This document shows, in pieces, positions 38,765 through 46,655 of a DNA stretch of 64,000 nt. The translations under genes were made by a program, and so were the position numbers. The number at the start of each line of letters is the position of its first letter. Positions within the stretch are counted from its first letter, which is position 1. The notes beneath the pieces are model-generated. The model made no database searches, was not told where the DNA came from, and was given only the letters and a program-made list of their open reading frames with translations. The DNA is from Pandoraea nosoerga (GTDB taxonomy: Bacteria; Pseudomonadota; Gammaproteobacteria; Burkholderiales; Burkholderiaceae): positions 186,001 to 250,000 of the forward strand of contig NZ_CABPSC010000002.1 of the NCBI RefSeq assembly GCF_902459585.1. The letters run 5' to 3'.

Positions 38765-41700
38765 ATGAAAGACGCCAACCCGATGACCTCGCCGCCGGCG
38801 ACGTCCCCGGCGGCAGACCGCGCCGGGACACCCGAGACAACCGCGACACCCGGAACGTGCGCGGCGCCCATGATCGCCGCACCGCAAGCTTGCGCGCGTG
38901 ACGGCGACGCCGCCGGGTCCACTGTGCCCGGCACGCCGTTGCGCCTGCGCGAGGGGCGTCACTGCTGGCGTATCGCGCCGGCGGCGCGCATGCGCATGCT
39001 CGTGGACGGGCAGGCCTATTTCAGCGCGCTGCGCGAGGCGTTGCGCGCGGCGCGGCATACCGTTTTCATTCTCGGCTGGGACATCGACAGCCGCATGCAA
39101 CTTCAGCCGCTCGGCGTGGACGACGGCTTGCCCGCCGGTTTGCGCGATTTCCTCGACGCCCTTGTACGGCGCCGAAAAGGGCTGCGCATCTACGGCCTCA
39201 GCTGGGACTTCGCCATGCTCTATGCGCTCGAGCGCGAGTGGCTGACGTCGGTCAAGCTCGACTGGCGCACGCATCGGCGGCTGTGCTTCCGGCTCGATGG
39301 TCACCACCCGAGCGGGGCGTCGCATCATCAGAAGATCGTAGTGATCGACAATCGGCTCGCCTTCGTGGGCGGCCTCGATCTCACGCGACGGCGCTGGGAT
39401 ACGTCCCGCCACGCACCGGACGAGCCTGGACGGCTCGATCCTGCCGGGCATCCCTATCCACCGTTCCACGACGTGCACGCGCTCATCGACGGCGAAGCGG
39501 CGCGCGCCGTGGCCGCTCTGGCCGAAGCGCGCTGGCATCGGGCGACGGGCATGCACGTCGATCTTCGGCTGCCCGATGCGCGAGACGCGCCGTATGCGCC
39601 GCTCGATCCCTGGCCGACGAGCGTGGCCCCCGACCTGACGGACGTGGAGGTCGCCATCGCGCGCACGGCCCCCGCGTTCGACGGACGGCCCGCGGTGCAG
39701 GAAATTCAGTCGCTCTACCTCGATGCGATCGCCAGCGCGAAAAAACGGATCTACTTCGAGAATCAGTATTTCACGGCGAAATCGATCGGCGACGCGCTGG
39801 CGGCGCGGCTGTCGCAGCCCGACTGTCCCGACATTGCAGTCGTCTCGCGCCGCATCGAGGACGGCTGGCTTCAGCAGCAGAGCATGGGGGTGCTGCGCGC
39901 GCGTCTTTACCGGCGTCTGCGCGAGATCGATCCGGGCGAGCGTTTCCGCCTGTACTGCCCTGAAGTGCCGGGTGTCGCACCGGCGTGCGTGAACGTGCAC
40001 AGCAAGGTGATGGTCGTCGACGACGAGCTGCTCGTGATCGGCTCGGCCAACCTCAACAATCGCTCCATGGCGCTCGATACCGAGTGCAATATCGCCATCG
40101 CGGCCAATGGCGACGCGCGCGTCGCGGCCGGCATCGCACGCGCGCGCAACCGCCTGCTCGCCGAGCATCTCGATGTCCCCGAGCCGGCCGTCGAGGCGGC
40201 GCTGGCGCGCGACGAAGGGCTGCATCGCGCCATCGCGACGCTACATCGGGAAGGCGCCCGCACGCTCGAGGCGTTCGCGCCGGAACTGCACGAGGCCGAC
40301 GATGCGGCGTCGCCGGGGCCGGTGGTGCTCGACCCGATGGAGCCGATCGACTTCGAGAACGTGATGGGCACCTTCATTGCAACGGAAGCGCGCCCGCGCC
40401 TGATTGGGCGGATTGCTTCGCTCATCGTGCTGCTGCTGGCGCTGGCCGGCCTGGCGCTCGCATGGCGCTACACGCCCTTGCGCGAATGGGCCGACGTGCG
40501 CCGCGTGCTCGGCTTCGTGGAGCACGTCCACGACCTGCCGCTCGCGCCGCTTGTCATGATGGCCGTGTACATCGTCGGCACGTTGATCATGGTGCCCGTC
40601 ACGGTATTGATCGTGGTCACGGTCGTGGTCTTCGGTCCAGTCATGGGCGCCCTCTACGCGCTGAGTGGCACGACGCTGGGCGCGATGGCCGGCTATGCCG
40701 TCGGACGCGTGGCCGGGCGCGACGCCGTGCGACGCTTCGGCGGCCGGCATCTGAACGCCGTGAGCCAGCAGATCGGCAACCACGGCCTGCTCGCCATGAT
40801 CGTGCTGCGCCTGATGCCGCTCGCGCCATTCACGTTGGTGAATTTCGTGGTCGGGGCCTCGCGCATCCGGTTGCGGCATTGCCTGCTGGGCACGGTGATC
40901 GGCATGGCGCCGGGCATTCTGATTGCCGCCGCGCTCGTGGACCGCGTGGCGGCGCTCGCACAGCGCCCGAGCGGCTGGACGGCGGCGTTGCTCGCGGCGG
41001 TGCTCGTGGTGCCCGGCCTGGGCGTGGCCGCGCTCAAGCGCCGTATCGGCGCTGCGCGCAAGTCCGGCAATGGCGACGAAGGCGCCGGCACTCATGCCAG
41101 CCCCGTAACCAGCGAGCCCGCGCTGCCCGAGCGTCCCGGGCGGATCAGCCGGGAGCTTTGCGTGGCGAGCTACAACATTCACGGCGGCGTGGGGGCGGAC
41201 GGGCGCCATGCGCCCGGTCGCGTGCTCGGCGTGCTCGACGAGATCGATCCGGACATCGTGGCGCTGCAGGAAGTCCAGGCGAGTGCGACGGGCGTGGGGT
41301 TGCTCGCGCAACTGGCCGAGGCGCGCGGCATGCACGTGATCCCCGGACCGACGCTCACGCGAGGCGGGCTCGAGTACGGCAACGCGATCCTGACACGCTT
41401 CGCACCGGTGGCCGTGCGCCACATCGACCTGAGCGTGCCGGGCCGCGAGCCGCGCGGCGCCATCGACGCGACGCTCGTCTGGCACGACGCGCAGGGCCGT
41501 GAGATGCAACTGCGCGTGATCGCCACGCATCTGGGGTTGCATCCGGGCGAGCGTCGGGAGCAGGTCAGGCGCCTGCTCGAATGCCTGGCCGGCCAGCCGC
41601 GCACCGCGACCGTGCTGCTGGGCGACGTCAACGAGTGGTTCCTGTGGGGACGGCCGCTGCGCTGGCTGCACCGCTATTTCGAGCGCACGCCGCACGTCGC

Positions 41701-41998
41701 CACGTTTCCGTCGCGCCTGCCGGTGCTCTCGCTCGATCGCATCTGGACTTCGCCTCGCGCGCATCTCGGCGAAGTGCGCCGCCATGCCACGCCGCTGGCG
41801 CGCGTGGCGTCGGACCACCTGCCGCTCGTCGCGACGCTGCGCACGTCGATGCCGATGCGCGAACCGGCACCGCGCCGTCCTGCCTCCACGCCCGAATCCA
41901 CGCCCGAATCCACGCCCGAATCCACGCCGGAATCCATGCCCGATCCTGCACCCGGCCCCGCAGGCGAATCCGCAGCCGCCAGTCCCGACCGGGCGTAA
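38765..41998 (+). CDS. Phospholipase D / VTT membrane / EEP endonuclease triple-domain protein
   Basis: A 1077-residue protein with three parts. Residues 60-500 form a phospholipase D domain with two HKD motifs: His188-Lys190-Asp195 in HHQKIVVIDN, and His412-Lys414-Asp419 in HSKVMVVDDELLVIGSANLN. Residues 530-790 are membrane-embedded: a hydrophobic helix (IASLIVLLLALAGLALAW), then a VTT/DedA-like domain with VFGPVMGALYALSGTTLGAM and LMPLAPFTLVNFVVGAS. Residues 798-1040 are an endonuclease/exonuclease/phosphatase domain (VASYNIHGGVG, IVALQEVQ, TVLLGDVNEW, SDHLPLVATL). It may act on cardiolipin or other phospholipids at the inner membrane. The start is uncertain (38765 or 38783). The tail has a TPES 12-bp repeat. 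Confidence 0.86.
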   Translation: MKDANPMTSPPATSPAADRAGTPETTATPGTCAAPMIAAPQACARDGDAAGSTVPGTPLRLREGRHCWRIAPAARMRMLVDGQAYFSALREALRAARHTVFILGWDIDSRMQLQPLGVDDGLPAGLRDFLDALVRRRKGLRIYGLSWDFAMLYALEREWLTSVKLDWRTHRRLCFRLDGHHPSGASHHQKIVVIDNRLAFVGGLDLTRRRWDTSRHAPDEPGRLDPAGHPYPPFHDVHALIDGEAARAVAALAEARWHRATGMHVDLRLPDARDAPYAPLDPWPTSVAPDLTDVEVAIARTAPAFDGRPAVQEIQSLYLDAIASAKKRIYFENQYFTAKSIGDALAARLSQPDCPDIAVVSRRIEDGWLQQQSMGVLRARLYRRLREIDPGERFRLYCPEVPGVAPACVNVHSKVMVVDDELLVIGSANLNNRSMALDTECNIAIAANGDARVAAGIARARNRLLAEHLDVPEPAVEAALARDEGLHRAIATLHREGARTLEAFAPELHEADDAASPGPVVLDPMEPIDFENVMGTFIATEARPRLIGRIASLIVLLLALAGLALAWRYTPLREWADVRRVLGFVEHVHDLPLAPLVMMAVYIVGTLIMVPVTVLIVVTVVVFGPVMGALYALSGTTLGAMAGYAVGRVAGRDAVRRFGGRHLNAVSQQIGNHGLLAMIVLRLMPLAPFTLVNFVVGASRIRLRHCLLGTVIGMAPGILIAAALVDRVAALAQRPSGWTAALLAAVLVVPGLGVAALKRRIGAARKSGNGDEGAGTHASPVTSEPALPERPGRISRELCVASYNIHGGVGADGRHAPGRVLGVLDEIDPDIVALQEVQASATGVGLLAQLAEARGMHVIPGPTLTRGGLEYGNAILTRFAPVAVRHIDLSVPGREPRGAIDATLVWHDAQGREMQLRVIATHLGLHPGERREQVRRLLECLAGQPRTATVLLGDVNEWFLWGRPLRWLHRYFERTPHVATFPSRLPVLSLDRIWTSPRAHLGEVRRHATPLARVASDHLPLVATLRTSMPMREPAPRRPASTPESTPESTPESTPESMPDPAPGPAGESAAASPDRA
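41885..41936. repeat. 12-bp tandem repeat encoding Ser-Thr-Pro-Glu
   Basis: TCCACGCCCGAA repeats four times near the 3' end of the fusion gene, giving TPES units in a disordered tail. Confidence 0.85.
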
Positions 41999-42008
41999 GC
42001 GCGGCAGC

Positions 42009-42485
42009 TCAGGTCGTGGCGATGGCGCGCTCGAGCGCCGCGATGTCGATCTTGTGCATCGTCATCATGGCTTGCATGGCGCGCCGCGCCTGGGCCACGT
42101 CGGGGCTGGTCACGAGATCGAGCAGGCGCTGCGGCGTGATCTGCCAGGAGAAGCCCCAACGGTCCTTGCACCAACCGCAGGCCGACTCCGCGCCCCCATT
42201 GCCGACGATGGCGTTCCAATAGCGGTCGGTCTCCTCCTGATTTTGCGTGAGCACCATGAAGCTCACCGCTTCGTTCGGTTTGAACTCGGGACCGCCGTTA
42301 AGCCCCACGAAGCGCCGGCCCAGCACCGTGAACTCGACCGTCAGCTCGTCGCCTTGGCCGATGCCCGGAATGGGAGAGGGATGCAGCGCATCGACGTGGC
42401 TGTCGGGAAATGTCGCGGCATAGAACTCGGCCGCCTCGCGGGCCTGACCGTTATCGAACCATACACAAGTGACGAGTTGGGTCAT
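42009..42485 (-). CDS. VOC-superfamily protein (PhnB / 3-demethylubiquinone methyltransferase-like)
   Basis: A 158-residue glyoxalase-fold protein. Typical segments are [40 protein letters not shown] and [20 protein letters not shown]. They match the PF06983 PhnB-like group, whose true activity is generally unknown despite the 3-demethylubiquinone label. AGGAG precedes the ATG. No metal-ligand set for glyoxalase I is evident. It converges on the fusion gene with 10 bp between stops. Confidence 0.85.
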   Translation of the reverse strand: MTQLVTCVWFDNGQAREAAEFYAATFPDSHVDALHPSPIPGIGQGDELTVEFTVLGRRFVGLNGGPEFKPNEAVSFMVLTQNQEETDRYWNAIVGNGGAESACGWCKDRWGFSWQITPQRLLDLVTSPDVAQARRAMQAMMTMHKIDIAALERAIATT

Positions 42486-42608
42486 TGCTGTCTCCTGTCG
42501 TGAAGTGAAACCGAAGCGTCAAACCGAAGCGCCAAACCGACGCGAATACCGCGCACGCCGACACAGACGTAATCGCATGCGGTGCCGCGGTGAACCAGAG
42601 GAGAAAAA

Positions 42609-42653
42609 ATGGTTACGGAAAACTATATATATGAAGTTTACGGTTCACCCTGA
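42609..42653 (+). CDS. Candidate 14-codon leader peptide
   Basis: An ATG at 42609 is preceded by AGAGGAG with ideal spacing and encodes MVTENYIYEVYGSP before TGA. It has three Tyr codons. The strong ribosome site in an AT-rich leader makes translation plausible, but conservation is unknown. Confidence 0.3.
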   Translation: MVTENYIYEVYGSP

Positions 42654-42690
42654 TTTTTACTTTTAATTCGTTTTGCGAAGGATTCAAGGA

Positions 42691-42840
42691 ATGAAAATAC
42701 CAAATGTGGACGCGGTCGATTTCCAGTCTCGGGATTTGCGAATGACGCGTCCGACTACTCAATTGGCGCTCGCGCGTCAACAATGGCGTCGTTGCGACAG
42801 ATGTCGCCGCGCAAGTTGCCAATTTGAATCGACCAAGTGA
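42691..42840 (+). CDS. Candidate small protein (49 aa)
   Basis: AAGGA lies near the ATG at 42691. The peptide starts MKIPNVDAVDFQSRDLRM and ends with a Cys/Arg-rich segment (RRCDRCRRASCQ). The TGA overlaps the GTG of the next ORF (GTGA). Codon usage is less GC-rich than nearby genes. No family is recognised. Confidence 0.3.
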   Translation: MKIPNVDAVDFQSRDLRMTRPTTQLALARQQWRRCDRCRRASCQFESTK

Positions 42841-43073
42841 CAATCAGCGGGAATTGGCGGCACGGCAGTACAGGGGAAATACGGGACATACCCGACGGTA
42901 CGAGATATATCGACCGTGTCGGCTTTAGCGAACGAGAGTTGGAATTCCGCTCGCTGGGTGGTGTCGCAAATCAAACGTTGCGCCGCGAATACGACGCTGC
43001 GAGTCGAAAAGCGCGGCAAGCGAACCAAACCTGCGTGGCGACGCCAGTCTGGATCAAGCAATTGATTTTCTGA
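42837..43073 (+). CDS. Candidate small protein (78 aa) coupled to the GGDEF gene
   Basis: It starts at a GTG overlapping the previous stop and ends three bases before the ATG of the PAS-GAF-GGDEF gene, which itself has no ribosome site. That arrangement suggests translational coupling. Third-position GC is roughly 60 percent, against about 90 percent for flanking genes, so it is either recently acquired or not coding. The sequence (for example RDIPDGTRYIDRVGFSEREL) matches no family I know. Confidence 0.35.
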   Translation: MTISGNWRHGSTGEIRDIPDGTRYIDRVGFSERELEFRSLGGVANQTLRREYDAASRKARQANQTCVATPVWIKQLIF

Positions 43074-43076
43074 TCG

Positions 43077-44519
43077 ATGGAATTCGTAACAAAAGACGTC
43101 CTCGCAAGTTGCATGGAACTGCTGCTGGATGCGGTGTTTCTCGTCAATCGCGAGGGCACGCTCGTGTACGTGAGCCCGGCCTGCGAACGCATTTTCGGTT
43201 ATACGTCGCAGGAGCTCATGGGGCGCTCGATGATCGACTTCGTGGCGAAGGAAGATCGCGAGCGCACCCTCGAGGAATCGAAGCGCGTCATCGCCGGCCA
43301 GCCCCGGATCGGTTTCGAGAACCGATATGTCCACAAGGACGGCCACTACGTTCATCTCATGTGGTCGGCGCGCTGGTCGGAGGAACACGGCCTGCGTATC
43401 GGCGTGGCGCGCGACGTCTCGGCCCGCAAGCGCGCCGAAGCGTTACAGCGCGCCACCTATTCGATCTCCGAGGCGGCGCACGATGCGGCCGACATTCGCA
43501 CACTGTGTCAGGCCGTACACGCAACGCTGTCCACGTTGTTTCCCATCGACGCGATTGTCGTCGCCACCTGTACGGCAGCGGTGGCCGATTCGATGGACGC
43601 GGAAGATGCCGTGGACGGCCTGGGCGGCGAAGACTCGGCTGGCGCCTGGGAGAAGGCGTACCAGTACCGTGAGAGTCCTGAGGTGCCGTTGCTCGACTGG
43701 GCGCTGGCGCAGCGTGTCTCGGCGCGCGCGGTGCGCGCCCGGCAGCCGCGGTGGCATCTGATCGACGCGGCGCCGGCTCAGGCGCGCGTCGAGCCGTTCA
43801 CGCCGAACGACGCGTCCGCCGTCATCGACAAGGACCGGGGGGCGTTGGCGGTGCTGCCCATGCATACGGCGCGCCGGGCCGTCGGCACACTGATGATCTA
43901 TGGCCCCGCCGGGGCGCTGCAGGCCGAGGCGGCGCAACGTCTGCTCGCCTTCGTATGCGACCAGACCGCGTTGGCCATCGAGCGCAAGCAACTCATCGAC
44001 GATCTGTACAAGGCCGCGCGTTTCGATGAGCTCACCGGTTTGCCGAACCGCCGCACCTTTGGGGAGTACGCCGCCGACGCCGTGCGGCGCGCGCAGCGGA
44101 CCAACGGCAAGCTGGCGCTGCTCTTCGCCGACATCGACGGCTTCAAGGGAGTGAACGACGGCATGGGCCACGCGGTCGGCGATCTGCTGCTCAAGGAGAT
44201 CGGCGGGCGCATGAAGGCGGGCGTGGCCGAGTGCGGCTTCGTTGCGCGGCACGCCGGCGACGAGTTCGTGGCCCTCCTGCATGACGCCGAGATCGTCGAG
44301 CGCATCGACTTCGCCGTCAATCGCCTGCGTGCCGGGATCGAGCAGGCCATCTCGGTAAACGGCGTGGATGTCACCGTGCGCGTGAGCGTGGGCGTGGCGG
44401 TCTTTCCTGACGACGGCGAATCGATGCACGAACTGATCCGCGTTGCCGATCAGCGCATGTACGCCAACAAGGCCGAGCGCAAATCCGGCGCGGCGGGCTT
44501 CCTGCAGCGCCTCATCTGA
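43077..44519 (+). CDS. PAS-GAF-GGDEF diguanylate cyclase
   Basis: A 480-residue cytosolic signalling enzyme making c-di-GMP. An N-terminal PAS domain (about 8-125: LLLDAVFLVNREGTLVYVSP, then YVHLMWSARWSEEHG and a PAC end ARDVSARKRAE) is followed by a GAF-like domain (about 135-320) and a GGDEF domain (330-475). The active-site motif is AGDEF (residues 393-397), a substitution found in many active cyclases. No RxxD inhibitory site precedes it, so product feedback at an I-site is unlikely. There are no membrane helices. No Shine-Dalgarno sequence is seen, which suggests coupling to the ORF upstream. Confidence 0.88.
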   Translation: MEFVTKDVLASCMELLLDAVFLVNREGTLVYVSPACERIFGYTSQELMGRSMIDFVAKEDRERTLEESKRVIAGQPRIGFENRYVHKDGHYVHLMWSARWSEEHGLRIGVARDVSARKRAEALQRATYSISEAAHDAADIRTLCQAVHATLSTLFPIDAIVVATCTAAVADSMDAEDAVDGLGGEDSAGAWEKAYQYRESPEVPLLDWALAQRVSARAVRARQPRWHLIDAAPAQARVEPFTPNDASAVIDKDRGALAVLPMHTARRAVGTLMIYGPAGALQAEAAQRLLAFVCDQTALAIERKQLIDDLYKAARFDELTGLPNRRTFGEYAADAVRRAQRTNGKLALLFADIDGFKGVNDGMGHAVGDLLLKEIGGRMKAGVAECGFVARHAGDEFVALLHDAEIVERIDFAVNRLRAGIEQAISVNGVDVTVRVSVGVAVFPDDGESMHELIRVADQRMYANKAERKSGAAGFLQRLI

Positions 44520-44528
44520 GCGGCGCGC

Positions 44529-45314
44529 TCAGCCCAGGGTCTGCGTGGGCCACACCATCTCGATTTCGATGGCGATCGAGCGCGCCAGTCCGTCCAGGTC
44601 CGGGAACAGCGAAGCATTGGTGATGTTCATGCGGTAGAGCCATTTCATGGCGTCCGCGCGCAGCGCCACGGGCAGCACGATCTTGCGCAACAGCGGCTCT
44701 TCGCTCTCATAGCCCTCGAGAATGCGATGCAGCGGGCGGTCGATGATGCCCGGCACGACCAGCGTGCCCGACTGGGCGATCAGCCGACCGTCCATCTCCT
44801 CGGGCTCGCCGAACCAGACCACTTCGTTGTCGTTGCCGAGAAAGTACTTGTCGAGATTGCCCTTCACGCGTGGGTCGATGGTGTCGCGCGTGAGCCACGG
44901 GGCATGGCGCGGGCGAGCGCGATCGGCGTACAGCGCCGGGGTGTTCAGCGCGAAGATGGCCGAATCGCTCGTGGCGCGCTCGAGCGCGAAGAAGGCGGCG
45001 ACGAACGGCGACTTGGTGAAATCGAGCAGGCGCGTGGGCGCGCCGTGGTGCTGCATGAGGCCGAGACAGCGCAGGTCGTCGTGCAGCACTTCGGGCCATG
45101 CCACATGGTTGTGCGCCTTGCGCCGGAAGATGCGGATGGCGCGCGCCTCGCGGCTGCGCCACTGTTCCTTGTCCGACACGAACGCGTGCAGGTACCGCGA
45201 GAGCGAGCTTTGCAGATGCCAGCGTGCGTCCTGCTGTCCGCGAAAGGCCCAGCCTTCGAAGCGGGAGGACAGCTCCATGAAATCCTTCCAGCTCTCGACG
45301 ACGATGGTGTCCAT
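44529..45314 (-). CDS. FRG domain-containing protein
   Basis: A 261-residue protein. The FRG signature is WAFRGQQDARWHLQSSLSR near residues 20-40. It is followed by the second family motif LMQHHGAPTRLLDFTKSPF, which has the conserved Gln-His-x-Gly-x-x-Thr-Arg-x-x-Asp pattern. FRG domains occur in proteins of unknown or toxin/defence-like function in mobile or accessory settings. The start ATG (MDTIVVESWKDF) is set where the family core begins. A clear promoter and a 5' dyad lie upstream (45404-45432 and 45367-45399). No partner gene is adjacent. Confidence 0.82.
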   Translation of the reverse strand: MDTIVVESWKDFMELSSRFEGWAFRGQQDARWHLQSSLSRYLHAFVSDKEQWRSREARAIRIFRRKAHNHVAWPEVLHDDLRCLGLMQHHGAPTRLLDFTKSPFVAAFFALERATSDSAIFALNTPALYADRARPRHAPWLTRDTIDPRVKGNLDKYFLGNDNEVVWFGEPEEMDGRLIAQSGTLVVPGIIDRPLHRILEGYESEEPLLRKIVLPVALRADAMKWLYRMNITNASLFPDLDGLARSIAIEIEMVWPTQTLG

Positions 45315-45366
45315 AGTGGGCAAAATCCTTGCGCCGGCCCGCGCGATGGCCGACGGTTCTGTTGAG

Positions 45367-45399
45367 GACGCCAAGGCATCGCAATCGATGCATGGCGTC
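45367..45399 (-). promoter_or_regulatory. Compound dyad at the start of the FRG transcript
   Basis: On the minus strand GACGCCA and TGGCGTC (outer 7-bp arms) enclose GCATCG-ATTG-CGATGC (inner 6-bp arms with a four-base loop). The dyad begins about where transcription would start from the promoter at 45404-45432. It could be an operator or a 5' RNA hairpin. Confidence 0.5.
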
Positions 45400-45403
45400 G
45401 GCC

Positions 45404-45432
45404 ACTATAGTACGGCGTCTGTGACAGCTCAA
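45404..45432 (-). promoter_or_regulatory. Predicted sigma70 promoter of the FRG gene
   Basis: TTGAGC (45427-45432) and TATAGT (45404-45409) are separated by exactly 17 bp on the minus strand, about 90 bp before the FRG start. Confidence 0.6.
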
Positions 45433-45479
45433 GCGCACGCCGCCCCGTGCCTGCGATATCGGCCGGACGCCCGCCCGGA

Positions 45480-45995
45480 TCAGCCGGCGATGGCGCGCGG
45501 CGCGAAGTTCACGAGCCAGCCGCCCGCATACAGTCCGAGGCCGAACACGGCATGCGTGATCAGGCTGCGCACGCGCGCCTGGACGGGCTTCGGCGTCTTC
45601 GAGGCCGCGATGCCGGCGCCGAACGCCGGCTGCATGACGAAGAACGGCAACACCACGGTGGCGACGCCGAAGGCGAGCGCCGGTCCAGGAGCCGGGGCTT
45701 GCAGCCACGCCGTGCCCGCCACGAGGACCAGGCCGGCGGCAAACGCCACGCCGATCGCATAGTGGGCCGCCCAGCCCAGCGCCTTCTCGCCGCGCACCGG
45801 CCTCGAGCGCCCGATGCCGGCATGCGCGAACTGCCCGGCGCCCATATGCCCGATCCAGCGCCCGACGAGTGCGTAGTCGAGCGGCGTCACGCCGAACAGG
45901 CGGCGCAACAGCAGCGTCCACAGATCCATGATGACCGTGGCGAAAACGCCGATGGCCAGAGTTTGCGCAATGAGACTTAACGTCGTCGATGTCAT
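45480..45995 (-). CDS. DUF2938 membrane protein
   Basis: A 171-residue integral membrane protein with four helices. Segments such as LAIGVFATVIMDLWTLLLRR, WIGHMGAGQFAH, and ALGWAAHYAIGVAFAAGLVL mark DUF2938, a family of unknown function. The gene is driven from a MerR-type promoter (46081-46111) shared with the divergent MerR gene, so expression is probably induced by an unknown signal. Confidence 0.85.
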   Translation of the reverse strand: MTSTTLSLIAQTLAIGVFATVIMDLWTLLLRRLFGVTPLDYALVGRWIGHMGAGQFAHAGIGRSRPVRGEKALGWAAHYAIGVAFAAGLVLVAGTAWLQAPAPGPALAFGVATVVLPFFVMQPAFGAGIAASKTPKPVQARVRSLITHAVFGLGLYAGGWLVNFAPRAIAG

Positions 45996-46080
45996 TTCGG
46001 CTCCTCGAAATCATCTGAAAATCGTTTGAAGCAGCCGGTTTTCCGGGCGAAGTCGCGCACGCACCGGCTGCGATTGAGGC

Positions 46081-46111
46081 ACTATACGAATTCAAGCCAA
46101 CTTGAAGTCAA
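46081..46111 (-). promoter_or_regulatory. MerR-type promoter/operator with 19-bp spacer
   Basis: On the minus strand TTGACT (46106-46111) and TATAGT (46081-46086) are 19 bp apart. Inside the spacer lies a perfect dyad TTCAAG-N4-CTTGAA (46091-46106). A 19-bp spacer with a dyad between the hexamers is the hallmark of promoters activated by MerR-family DNA distortion. It drives the DUF2938 gene; the MerR gene begins 15 bp to the right. Confidence 0.8.
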
Positions 46112-46125
46112 TCGGGAGCGTCGAC

Positions 46126-46575
46126 ATGACACTGGACATTGGCGAGGTGGTGCGGCAGGCCGGCGTGCCGCCGTCCACGTTGCGGTATTACGAGGAAAAA
46201 GGGTTGATCGCGGCGGTCGGGCGGCGCGGACTGCGCCGCCAGTACGATCCGTCCGTGCTGCAGACGCTGTCGTTGATTGCGCTTGGCCGGACGGCGGGGT
46301 TCTCGCTCGATGACATCGCGGGCATGCTGCTGCCGCAGGGCAAGGCGAGCATCGACCGCGCGCGCCTGCAGGCGAGGGCCGACGAGATCGACAGGACCAT
46401 CCGTCAGCTCAGTGCGCTGCGCGACGGCTTGCGTCACGCGGCGGTGTGTCCGGCGCCGGAGCATCTGGCGTGCCCGCAGTTCCAGCGGCTGATGCGGCTG
46501 GCGAGTGCGAAGCGGGGCGGGCACGTCATCGGCAGCGAAGGCTCGTCGGCGCCGAGGCGCCGCAAGGCGGGCTGA
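46126..46575 (+). CDS. MerR family regulator
   Basis: A 149-residue MerR protein. The winged HTH is DIGEVVRQAGVPPSTLRYYE followed by EKGLIAAVGRRGLRRQYDP. A coiled-coil dimerisation helix and a Cys-containing tail (AAVCPAPEHLACPQFQ) end the protein, so a metal or redox ligand is possible but unproven. The start is the ATG at 46126 with GGGAG upstream; an earlier TTG would sit inside the operator. It is divergent from the DUF2938 gene and probably activates it. Confidence 0.88.
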   Translation: MTLDIGEVVRQAGVPPSTLRYYEEKGLIAAVGRRGLRRQYDPSVLQTLSLIALGRTAGFSLDDIAGMLLPQGKASIDRARLQARADEIDRTIRQLSALRDGLRHAAVCPAPEHLACPQFQRLMRLASAKRGGHVIGSEGSSAPRRRKAG

Positions 46576-46577
46576 CC

Positions 46578-46645
46578 CGCTGGCGCCGGTACGGACAGGT
46601 CACGCGAGCGATTTCCGGCACAGGATTCGACCGATGGCGCCAGCG
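46578..46645. repeat. 10-bp inverted repeat between convergent genes
   Basis: CGCTGGCGCC (46578-46587) and GGCGCCAGCG (46636-46645) are perfect arms with 48 bases between. They lie between the convergent MerR and BoxR-like genes and could help end both transcripts. Confidence 0.4.
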
Positions 46646-46655
46646 TCAGGCAGCG

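Larger units (their letters stand above)
42486..43076. other. AT-richer leader region upstream of the diguanylate cyclase gene
   Basis: This 590-bp interval, especially 42600-42700, is the most AT-rich part of the window. It contains a chain of small ORFs (entries at 42609, 42691, 42837) running up to the GGDEF gene, and an 8-bp inverted repeat (GGTGAACC near 42588 and GGTTCACC near 42641). Confidence 0.55.

Noticed and set aside
42777-43388. Minus-strand 203-codon frame over the start of the GGDEF gene
   Set aside because: It is antisense to the conserved PAS domain and its composition is not that of a real protein.
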